In this document: positions 1 to 6,877 of the stretch, one piece after another
Layout: every line of letters starts with the position of its first letter
Position numbering within the stretch: the first letter of the stretch is position 1
Origin: Congregibacter sp.
GTDB taxonomy: Bacteria; Pseudomonadota; Gammaproteobacteria; Pseudomonadales; Halieaceae
DNA length: 14,422 bases
Direction: 5' to 3'
Assembly (NCBI GenBank): GCA_013911345.1
Contig: JACETJ010000018.1
Span: 1 to 14,422, forward strand
Program-made: the position numbers and the translations under genes
Notes under the pieces: generated by a model
What the model saw: only the letters and a program-made list of their open reading frames with translations
Database searches by the model: none
What the model was told of the DNA's origin: nothing

Positions 1-1617
1 AGCAACCATTCTGCAGACTACGATGTGATCGCCGTTGGCGCAGGCTTTGCCGGCATATCGCTCAGTTACCACCTTCGAGAGGCGGGCTTCAACGTCAAGG
101 TGTTTGATCGCGCTAGCGACGTGGGAGGCACGTGGGCGTGGAACAAGTATCCCGGCGCGGCCACTGATAGCGAGTCCTATTACTACTGCTTCTCTTTCTC
201 CAAAGAGGTCATGCAGGAGTGGTCATGGAGCAAGCGTTATTCGGGTTGGGAGGAGACACAGAACTACCTGAAATTTGTCATGGACAAATTTTCTCTCTGG
301 CCCATGTTTCAATTGAGCACGGAAGTCGAGAGTGCCGAGTTCGACAATGAAACGGGTTTGTGGAATGTCCGCACTCAGGGCGGAGAAACCCACACTGCCA
401 AATATTTCATCAGCGCCATGGGTATGATTTCGCAACCCGTGCTCCCCAATTACCCTGGGCAAGAGCGATTTAAGGGGCCCATTTTCCACTCTTCCCGATG
501 GCCCGAAGGCCTCGACGTGGCGGGCAAGCGCGTCGGCATCATTGGTGCGGGCGCCACGACAGTACAGATGCTGCCCGAGGTCGCCAAGACGGCAGCGCAG
601 GTGACGGTATTCCAGCGCACACCCAACTTTGTGCTACCCGCAATGCAAAAGGACATGACGCCTGAGTGGGAAAAAGAGATCAAAGACAACTATGACGAGA
701 TTATTGCCAAAGCACGCAACCACATGTTCGGCATGGCCTTTGAGCAGCCGCCGGGACGCAACGCCGTCGACACGCCACCGGAAGAGGTGCAGCGCATCTT
801 TGAAGAACACTGGAACGGCAGTTTCCGATGGGTATTTGAGACATTCGATGACCTGCTGGGCAGCGCCGAGGCAAACCAAATGGCCTCTGACTTCATTACC
901 AGTAAGATCGCTGAGAAAGTAGATGACCCAGAGCTGGTCGAGCTGCTGACGCCCAAGGGCTACCCGCTCTTTGCCAAGCGCCCGCCTCTGGACCATGGCT
1001 ACTACGAGACGTTCAACCGCGACAACGTCAAGCTCGTCGACATCAAAGATCGCGAGCCGATCCAAGAGATCACTGAGACCGGCATTCAGACGACCGAGAA
1101 TCTCTACGAGTTTGACGTTATCGTCTTGGCAACCGGTTTTCAGGCCTACACCGGCGCGCTGGAAGCCATCGACATCCGCGGCGCCGATGGGCACACGCTG
1201 CGGGAGAAGTGGGACGATGAATCCAAGTCCATCATGGGTGTCTACGCCGCCGGCTATCCCAACTTCTTCATGATTACCGGCCCCCAGGCACCCTTCGCCA
1301 ACCTGCCAACATCCATCGAGCAGAACGTTGCCTACATCACGGACTGCCTCCAAAAGATGGAGTCAGAGGGCTATGACCTCTTCCAGCCAAGCCCAGAGGC
1401 GGAAGACGAGTGGTCAGCGCACACCGCCGAAATTCACGAGCAGACCCTGATGGCTCAGGGAGACAAGGTGAACTCGTGGATGATGGGGGCTAACCTCGAA
1501 CAAAGAAAGCCGCGCGTGCTGGTCTACTTTGGCGGCGCGCATATCTACTACGACAAATTGCGCGAGTCAGCAGACGGCGGCTTCCCGGAGCTGTCCTTCA
1601 GTAAAAGCGCCGCCTGA
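1..1617 (+). CDS. Class I Baeyer-Villiger monooxygenase, 5'-partial
   Basis: Flavin-dependent monooxygenase that would use NADPH and O2 to insert oxygen next to a ketone, giving an ester or lactone. The reading frame is open back to base 1. The first in-frame GTG at 25 lies inside the FAD-binding strand (DYDVIAVGAGFAG), so the true start is upstream of the window; 538 residues are visible. Seen: an N-terminal GxGxxG at about bases 37-54, the Baeyer-Villiger fingerprint FKGPIFHSSRWP at 469-504 (pattern FxGxxxHxxxWP), a second Rossmann motif GIIGAGATTVQ just after it for NADPH, and a late ATG motif (VLATGF) near 1123-1140. The family includes cyclohexanone and steroid monooxygenases. Its position beside steroid genes suggests a steroid or cyclic ketone substrate, but that is inference. 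It converges on the minus-strand operon with an 11-base gap. The family call is firm; the substrate is unknown. Confidence 0.9.
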   Translation, partial: SNHSADYDVIAVGAGFAGISLSYHLREAGFNVKVFDRASDVGGTWAWNKYPGAATDSESYYYCFSFSKEVMQEWSWSKRYSGWEETQNYLKFVMDKFSLWPMFQLSTEVESAEFDNETGLWNVRTQGGETHTAKYFISAMGMISQPVLPNYPGQERFKGPIFHSSRWPEGLDVAGKRVGIIGAGATTVQMLPEVAKTAAQVTVFQRTPNFVLPAMQKDMTPEWEKEIKDNYDEIIAKARNHMFGMAFEQPPGRNAVDTPPEEVQRIFEEHWNGSFRWVFETFDDLLGSAEANQMASDFITSKIAEKVDDPELVELLTPKGYPLFAKRPPLDHGYYETFNRDNVKLVDIKDREPIQEITETGIQTTENLYEFDVIVLATGFQAYTGALEAIDIRGADGHTLREKWDDESKSIMGVYAAGYPNFFMITGPQAPFANLPTSIEQNVAYITDCLQKMESEGYDLFQPSPEAEDEWSAHTAEIHEQTLMAQGDKVNSWMMGANLEQRKPRVLVYFGGAHIYYDKLRESADGGFPELSFSKSAA

Positions 1618-1628
1618 GGCCGCGAGCC

Positions 1629-2582
1629 CTAGCCGTCATACTCGGCGGACAGGGCTCCAATCAACTGATCAAGCTGTTCGGCGGGCAGGCGGTTAATGCC
1701 CGCCGCCGCTTCGCGGCCGCCACCGGTAGCAAACTGAGAGCACACTGTTTCGGCGCCCGTGCGTCGCTCAAAAGGAGCTCTAACGCTAACAAGAAACGAA
1801 CCGTCGTTGCGTTCGGTCAGCACCGCGTGCGCCCGTGCCGGAAAGGCACGCACAAGATCATTACTGAACACGCCGCTGACACGCCGCGCCCAAGACGCAT
1901 TGGGTAATTGATACACCGCAAAACCAGGCTGCACATGCACTGGCGCCAGCGCTTCTGACGCGGCCACATCCTCACGGTAACCGTCCTGCAATTTTCTGAA
2001 CGCGTTAGACGCCGCAAAGGCAGCCGGGCTCTGGGCCTCATACAAAGCGCCATAGAGATTCGCGGGATGGAAATGCAGATCCTCCAAGGACGGCCCGTAA
2101 CCGTTGTAGTTCAGGCAGATGCCCAGCTCACGTAGCTGCGTGGTATCGCGCTCGGAGAAGCCAGCTTTTCTCGCCACCTGACTGGCCGGCTCGTCGAGAT
2201 TATCGCCAAAGGCACCCGCGATCGCCCATGCCACTTGCGCACCACGCAGTCGACCATTGATCAATAACGCGGTGCACACCTCTGGCGCTTCACTGATAGT
2301 GACGGTGAGGTTGGAATGATCGGGGATATCACCCGCCGCATGGTGGTCAACGTAGTCGACGTTAACGCCTGCCGCTAATAAACGGTTCAGCGCGTCGCGG
2401 TTTTTCACCATTGAAAGGTCGAGCACGGTGACATGATCGCCCTCTTCTGCCGCGACTCGCTCCAACAACGCGATGTCTCGCTTGATGCCCGTCACTAGCT
2501 GCGACTCAACGGGGTCCTCAAGTCGCAGCTGAAGCAGCGAACAGATTCCATCGGCATCGCCGTTGAAGACATCAAATTGCAC
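1629..2582 (-). CDS. DHH-family phosphoesterase-like protein
   Basis: Protein of 317 residues with the layout of DHH/DHHA1 phosphoesterases (NrnA/RecJ superfamily), which hydrolyse phosphodiester or phosphoanhydride bonds using Mn2+. Seen: motif I-like FNGDADGICS (residues 6-15), an aspartate in VLDLS (D55), the signature DHH at 79-81, a GAFGDN segment with D127, and a C-terminal glycine motif GGGREAAAG (287-295). In many relatives that last motif reads GGGH; here the fourth residue is Arg. The start is GTG at 2582, with AGGGGAG seven bases upstream. It is the last gene of the minus-strand run, 49 bases after the SnoaL gene, and has no obvious link to steroid chemistry. It may be a housekeeping passenger acting on short oligonucleotides or a nucleotide, but the substrate cannot be told from sequence. 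Confidence 0.8.
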   Translation of the reverse strand: MQFDVFNGDADGICSLLQLRLEDPVESQLVTGIKRDIALLERVAAEEGDHVTVLDLSMVKNRDALNRLLAAGVNVDYVDHHAAGDIPDHSNLTVTISEAPEVCTALLINGRLRGAQVAWAIAGAFGDNLDEPASQVARKAGFSERDTTQLRELGICLNYNGYGPSLEDLHFHPANLYGALYEAQSPAAFAASNAFRKLQDGYREDVAASEALAPVHVQPGFAVYQLPNASWARRVSGVFSNDLVRAFPARAHAVLTERNDGSFLVSVRAPFERRTGAETVCSQFATGGGREAAAGINRLPAEQLDQLIGALSAEYDG

Positions 2583-2631
2583 AGCACGGCTCCCCTAGGT
2601 CAAGCGATGGAAAGAGTAGTTCAATTGAGTT

Positions 2632-3096
2632 CTATTCTGCCTCAGGTATTGGCTTGAGTCGTAACTTGATGTCGTCTCCACGAGGATGGTATTCCTCCCA
2701 CAGCCGGCGATACCCGGTGCGAGCGATTCTCCACTCACCAGACTCTTTTCTATAGAGGTCGTCATAAAGGGCGCTGCCCATAATGGTGACGTTGTGATTC
2801 AGCTCGACAAAAATGTCCTGCAGGTACCAGATACCGGTGGCTGTGTCGCCGTCGACACTGATCTCAGGGTGGTGCCCGTTGTGCATCCCAAAGGCGTTGG
2901 GCGTAAAGGATTTTTTGTAAAACGCCTCAAGCGCCTCCCACCCATTCAATTCAAACTCGTAATCAGCGCCCTTGAAGTGCGCATTCGCATCCGCAGTAAA
3001 CACTGACTGCAGACCGATCAGATCACGCGTATCAACGAAGCGAAAATAGCGCGCCTTCAGTTGTTTGATCAGTTCAATTGCCTCGAGATCCAGCAT
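2632..3096 (-). CDS. SnoaL/NTF2-fold protein, candidate bile-acid 7-alpha-dehydratase-like (BaiE-like)
   Basis: Small cone-barrel protein of 154 residues, of the SnoaL-like/NTF2 superfamily that includes ketosteroid isomerase, scytalone dehydratase and BaiE. Seen: Y17 and D22 in RYFRFVD, matching the Tyr/Asp spacing I recall for the BaiE active site (Y30/D35); H72 and H75 in the MHNGHHPEI block, matching the region of BaiE's catalytic His; then ATGIWYLQD and a C-terminal TGYRRLWEEY, both resembling BaiE. The length is close to BaiE's (about 166). The ATG at 3096 is chosen because GAGG sits five bases upstream; a GTG at 3102 in the same frame would add two residues. The gene follows the KstD-like gene immediately, so a role on a steroid nucleus (elimination of a ring hydroxyl) is plausible. 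Tyr, Asp and His are widespread in this family, so the exact reaction is inference. Confidence 0.85.
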   Translation of the reverse strand: MLDLEAIELIKQLKARYFRFVDTRDLIGLQSVFTADANAHFKGADYEFELNGWEALEAFYKKSFTPNAFGMHNGHHPEISVDGDTATGIWYLQDIFVELNHNVTIMGSALYDDLYRKESGEWRIARTGYRRLWEEYHPRGDDIKLRLKPIPEAE

Positions 3097-3103
3097 CGTC
3101 ACC

Positions 3104-4813
3104 TCAGTCCTGATATGCGTTGATATGCTTGGCCGCCTGATACGCCATGGTCATGGCGGGCCCCAACGTCGCACCCGGCCCCGGATACGTAGGCAGGATC
3201 GCTGCCGCGCAGTTGCCAATGGCGTAAAGCCCTTCCAATGGCGCACCGCTCTCGTGCAGCACGCGGGCGTCGGCATCGGTATCGAGCCCGCCCAGCGTCC
3301 CAAAGTCGCCCGCCTCAATCCGCATTGCATAGTAGGGCGGCTGATCAATTGGCGCCAAACACGGATTAGGCTTGATCGCGGGGTCAGCGTAATAACGGTC
3401 ATAGGCCGAATCACCCCGACCAAACTCCTCGTCCCGACCCGTCTGCGCATAGTCGTTCATGCTGGCAATCGTCTGCTCCAGACCATCGGGATCGATACCC
3501 AACTGTTCCGCCAATTCCCGCACCGTGTTCGCCTTGGCTACAAACCCGGTCTCAAACCACTTCTTTGGTAACTGCCAGTCGGGTTTCATCGACTCGGTCA
3601 TCATGGGTCCGACCATATAGTTTTTGCGAAACCGCGCGTCAAAGACATGCCAAGCGGGAGCGTTGGGGTGTTCAGGGGTATGGGTTTTAAACAGCGCCTT
3701 CTGAAAAGCCATATAGTTTTGCGACTCATTGGCAAACCGCTTGCCATCGCGATTCACCACGCAGGACCCCGGGAAGGATTTCTCCATAATCGCCAATCGC
3801 GGCGTGGGTTCGTCCGGCACCACCAACGTGGTGGTCCACCAAGCGTCATGCATCAGGCGTGTGCGGGCACCCAACGCCAGACCACATTGCAGGGCGTCCC
3901 CCTCATTCAGGGGATTGCCGGCGCTCCACTCGGTGTTGGTGGGCGCAGGCAAGTGCGCCTCACGCAATGCCTGATTCTTCTCAAACCCTCCCGCAGCGAG
4001 CACCACACCTTTGCGCACTCTGATCCGTTCCAGTCGACCGCCCGTCTCGACCTCCACCCCAATGACGCCAGAGTCATCAGCAATGAGCCCTTTCAAACGG
4101 GCGTTGAACTCGATAGGTATCTGCCGCTTGAGCACGGACAGATACAGCCTTGCCACACCTGCCGAGCCACAACAGAGCCTGCGTGAGATGGAGGTGCGCA
4201 GCCGCCAGGGAATATCGCGGACGTAATCCCAAATCATGCCGGCCAACAACTTTTTCCAGCCTGGTAGCTGCACCATCAGGGTGTGCGCCTCGACTTGCGT
4301 GAAATGAATGCGGTTAAACATGCGCATCATGTGGTGCGTCCAGGTCATATTTTTCCAATGCGGGCCGAGCTCAGAGGCCATAACGGGCGCAGGCTCAAGC
4401 GACCGATGCCCTTCTCTGGCACCCTCCATGTTGGTGTAGTAGTCGGGATAGTGCTCCAGCGACTCGTACCGCACGTCAGTGCGGTCGTGCAGGAATCGAA
4501 GCATTTTGGGGCCGTTGTAAAGGTAAGCATCGATGAGCGCCTCGGGCACATCCTCACCAAATAACGTCTGGCTTAGATAGGTCTTGGCCGCTTCCCGCGA
4601 GTCTTCGGCTCCGGCGGCCTCCGCATAGTGGCTGTTAGGCACCCAAATCCCACCGCCGGATGTCGCACTTGTGCCGCCCACTTTGGCGCCTTTTTCGATG
4701 ATCAAAATGTCCTTGCAGCCCATCTCCCAGTTGCACAGCGCCGCCGTCAGACCGCCATTGCCTGTGCCGGCCACCAACACATCGACCTCTCGGTCCCACT
4801 GCTGCTCAGTCAT
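3104..4813 (-). CDS. FAD-dependent 3-ketosteroid dehydrogenase family protein (KstD-like)
   Basis: Flavoprotein of 569 residues that would introduce a double bond into ring A (delta-1, or delta-4 from a 5-alpha substrate) of a 3-ketosteroid, passing electrons to an acceptor. Seen: N-terminal dinucleotide motif GTGNGG (16-21) followed by IIEKGAKVGGTSATSGGGIWVPN, which is typical of the fumarate reductase/KstD family; a central VLAAGGFEKN; and a C-terminal block with PYYAM (about 493-497), GDFGTLGGL, GLYAIGN and TYPGPGATLGPAMT. In characterised KstDs the keto-anchoring Tyr lies in the PYYA region. The length matches KstDs (about 510-570). The ATG at 4813 is supported by GAGGAG four bases upstream; a longer in-frame extension to 4909 lacks the family N-terminus. 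It could be delta-1-, delta-4(5-alpha)-dehydrogenase or a relative. The family is firm, the regiospecificity open. Confidence 0.88.
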   Translation of the reverse strand: MTEQQWDREVDVLVAGTGNGGLTAALCNWEMGCKDILIIEKGAKVGGTSATSGGGIWVPNSHYAEAAGAEDSREAAKTYLSQTLFGEDVPEALIDAYLYNGPKMLRFLHDRTDVRYESLEHYPDYYTNMEGAREGHRSLEPAPVMASELGPHWKNMTWTHHMMRMFNRIHFTQVEAHTLMVQLPGWKKLLAGMIWDYVRDIPWRLRTSISRRLCCGSAGVARLYLSVLKRQIPIEFNARLKGLIADDSGVIGVEVETGGRLERIRVRKGVVLAAGGFEKNQALREAHLPAPTNTEWSAGNPLNEGDALQCGLALGARTRLMHDAWWTTTLVVPDEPTPRLAIMEKSFPGSCVVNRDGKRFANESQNYMAFQKALFKTHTPEHPNAPAWHVFDARFRKNYMVGPMMTESMKPDWQLPKKWFETGFVAKANTVRELAEQLGIDPDGLEQTIASMNDYAQTGRDEEFGRGDSAYDRYYADPAIKPNPCLAPIDQPPYYAMRIEAGDFGTLGGLDTDADARVLHESGAPLEGLYAIGNCAAAILPTYPGPGATLGPAMTMAYQAAKHINAYQD

Positions 4814-4817
4814 GGTG

Positions 4818-4823
4818 CTCCTC
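4818..4823 (-). promoter_or_regulatory. Ribosome binding site for the KstD-like gene
   Basis: GAGGAG on the minus strand, four bases before the ATG at 4813. It decides the start in favour of the protein beginning MTEQQWDREVD rather than the 32-residue longer open frame. Confidence 0.7.
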
Positions 4824-4874
4824 TCTCTATCACTGTTACCCTTCCTTGGAATACTGACGTTTGCAATCCAAGCA

Positions 4875-5672
4875 TCAAGGATGCTGGCTGGAGACCGAGA
4901 CGATCTCACCCGTCATGTAACTGGCGTAATCAGACGCCAGAAACATCATCACGTTGGCCACTTCCCAGACTTCGGCCGCTCGTCCAAAGGCCTCTCGCGA
5001 CGCCAGTTCCGCCAACAAGTCTTCAGGCGTGGTTTTGCGCAAAAAATCATGGAGCGCAATGCTGGGCGCCACGGCGTTAATCCGCACGCCAAACTCGGCC
5101 GCTTCCAATGCGGCGCAACGGGTCAATGCCATCACTCCCGCCTTGGCGGCGGCGTAGTGACTTTGTTCCTTCTGCGCACGCCAGCCCAGCACGGAGGCGT
5201 TATTCACAATCACACCGCGGCCTCGCTCGCGCATGGGCCCGAGCATGGCCCGGGTCATGCGCATCGTCCCCGTGAGGGTCACATCCATCACCTGAGCCCA
5301 GGCCTCATCAGTCATATCCAGTAAAGAACAGGTGCCGCCCAGGCCCGCGTTGTTAATCAGCACGTCAATACCACCGCTGACACGCTCGGCCTCACTTACC
5401 AACTGCTGAACCGCCGGCTCATCGGTCACATTGGCCGCAACCCCGAACACCTCCGCATCTGCCGCCAACGATTGCAAAGCCTCTACCGCCTGGGCAAGGC
5501 GCACCTCGTGAATGTCACTGATCACGACACATGACGCCCCCTCTTCCAGAGACTTCTTTGCCGCGGCAAAACCAATGCCGGCGCCCGCCGCCGCGGTCAC
5601 TAGCACGGCACGCCCTGACAAGAGCTGATGCCCGGGCACATATGGCGGTACTGCTCGACTATCGATTTCCAT
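4875..5672 (-). CDS. ipdF: IpdF-like short-chain dehydrogenase/reductase
   Basis: NAD(P)-dependent oxidoreductase of 265 residues, classical SDR fold. From recall it resembles mycobacterial IpdF (Rv3559c), which acts on the 5-hydroxy/5-oxo group of HIP-CoA during C/D-ring breakdown. Seen: an unusual cofactor loop TAAAGAGIG (26-34) instead of TGxxxGxG; D53 at the end of the second strand, favouring NAD; NNAG (107-110); catalytic S160, Y173 and K177 in the normal 13- and 4-residue spacing; and a distinctive tail with REAFGRAAEVWEVANVMMFLASDYASYMTGEIVSVS. The ATG at 5672 has AGAGGA seven bases upstream, overlapping the stop of the preceding ACAD gene, so translation is probably coupled. The next gene (KstD-like) starts 61 bases downstream. 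The SDR call is firm; the IpdF assignment rests on remembered similarity plus context. Confidence 0.85.
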   Translation of the reverse strand: MEIDSRAVPPYVPGHQLLSGRAVLVTAAAGAGIGFAAAKKSLEEGASCVVISDIHEVRLAQAVEALQSLAADAEVFGVAANVTDEPAVQQLVSEAERVSGGIDVLINNAGLGGTCSLLDMTDEAWAQVMDVTLTGTMRMTRAMLGPMRERGRGVIVNNASVLGWRAQKEQSHYAAAKAGVMALTRCAALEAAEFGVRINAVAPSIALHDFLRKTTPEDLLAELASREAFGRAAEVWEVANVMMFLASDYASYMTGEIVSVSSQHP

Positions 5673-5683
5673 TCACATTTCCT

Positions 5684-6877
5684 CTAGGCATCGCCGCGAG
5701 GCTCACGGGGCATCCCCAGCGCTCGCTCGGCGATCAGATTCCGTTGAATTTGGTTCGTGCCGCCGTATATCGTATCGGCGCGCGTAAAAAGAAACAGAGA
5801 CTGTAGTCGGCTGAGCTCGTAGGGGCCCGACTCGACAAGCTCTGCATCGGGTCCGAGGACGTCCATGGCGAGCTTGCCCAGATTACGGTGCCAGCTGGAC
5901 CACGCCAGCTTGTAAATCATCGCCTCTCTGGACAGAGACCCATCCTGCTCACCCGACAACATGCGCAGACTGTTGTAACGCAGCGTCCGGAGGCCGATAT
6001 GCGCCTCGGCAATACGCTGGCGCAAGGCGGGCTGACGCGCCGCGCCATTGATTTTCGCCAGCCGTATCACCTCATCCAGCTCAACCTGAAACAACATCTG
6101 CTGCCCCAGCGTCGACACGCCTCGCTCAAATCCAAGAAGGCCCATTGCCACACGCCAACCGTCTCCAGCTTCACCCACGAGATCATCAGCACCACAGGTA
6201 GCGCCGTCAAAGAATACCTCGTTAAATTCAGCCGTCCCGGTCAGCTGATTAATCGGCCTGATATCGATGCCATCCTGCGCTAACGGCAGGAGGAAAAACC
6301 CCAAGCCCCGATGCCCTTGCTGGGTCGGATCGGTGCGGGCCAGGACAAAAATAAAGTCGGACTCATGGGCCAATGACGTCCACACCTTTTGACCATAGAA
6401 GCGCCATACGGCGTCCTGTTCGTCCCACTCAGCGCGTGTTTTGATATTGGACAAATCCGATCCTGCAGCCGGTTCGGAATAGCCCTGACACCAGAACGAC
6501 TGACCTGACCTGATGCTCGGCAGAAATCTCTGCTTTTGATCATCGGTCCCAAACGTCAATAGTGTCGGTCCGGTCAAGGTCTCGCCAATATGCCCCATAC
6601 GACCCGGGCCACCGGCGCGGGCATACTCTTCATTGAATATGACCTGCTGCTCGATGCTCGCACCTAGACCGCCCCACTCTTCCGGCCAGCCAATACATGT
6701 CCAACCGCCATCGGCGAGGCATCGCTCCCAGTCTTTGCGTTCCTTGACAAAGTGATGTTCGTCACCCGGACCGCCCCGCCCCCGGATAGCGTCGAACGGC
6801 CCGCATAAGTTGTCGCCCAACCAGTCGGCGACCCGCTCGCGAAATTGCTCGTCCTCCCGGCTGAATTCAAGCTGCAC
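5684..6877 (-). CDS. Acyl-CoA dehydrogenase, catalytic-Glu-type subunit of a putative heteromeric pair
   Basis: ACAD of 397 residues that would oxidise a steroid-derived acyl-CoA to its enoyl-CoA using FAD. Seen: N-terminal helical region; SEPAAGSDLSNIKTRA flavin/substrate segment; GQKVWTSLAH; a GFERG motif with E251, at the place where isovaleryl- and long-chain ACADs carry the catalytic Glu; and a C-terminal IYGGTNQIQRN in which the Glu of the medium-chain YEGT site is Gly (372). The RxQFGR motif of ordinary ACADs is absent, which suggests it needs a partner to complete the FAD site. The start is GTG at 6877, giving VQLEFSREDEQF, the usual ACAD beginning; GGAGG lies nine bases upstream. The first codons overlap the end of the upstream ACAD gene by 11 bases, implying coupled, stoichiometric expression. 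Role in HIP-CoA oxidation (FadE30-like) is inferred from the adjacent ipdF. Confidence 0.88.
   Translation of the reverse strand: MQLEFSREDEQFRERVADWLGDNLCGPFDAIRGRGGPGDEHHFVKERKDWERCLADGGWTCIGWPEEWGGLGASIEQQVIFNEEYARAGGPGRMGHIGETLTGPTLLTFGTDDQKQRFLPSIRSGQSFWCQGYSEPAAGSDLSNIKTRAEWDEQDAVWRFYGQKVWTSLAHESDFIFVLARTDPTQQGHRGLGFFLLPLAQDGIDIRPINQLTGTAEFNEVFFDGATCGADDLVGEAGDGWRVAMGLLGFERGVSTLGQQMLFQVELDEVIRLAKINGAARQPALRQRIAEAHIGLRTLRYNSLRMLSGEQDGSLSREAMIYKLAWSSWHRNLGKLAMDVLGPDAELVESGPYELSRLQSLFLFTRADTIYGGTNQIQRNLIAERALGMPREPRGDA

Noticed and set aside
634..1353. Long open frame of 239 codons antisense to the Baeyer-Villiger monooxygenase
   Set aside because: It lies wholly within the monooxygenase gene, which has all its family motifs; the antisense translation shows no recognisable domain and is a by-product of GC-rich codon use.
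1600..1660. Bidirectional terminator between the convergent monooxygenase and DHH genes
   Set aside because: Only 11 bases separate the stops and no stable hairpin followed by a T-run is visible on either strand.
4814..4874. Inverted repeat TTGGA...TCCAA upstream of the KstD-like gene as a regulator operator
   Set aside because: The arms are only five bases with a wide spacer and do not match the KstR or KstR2 consensus as I know them; likely chance.
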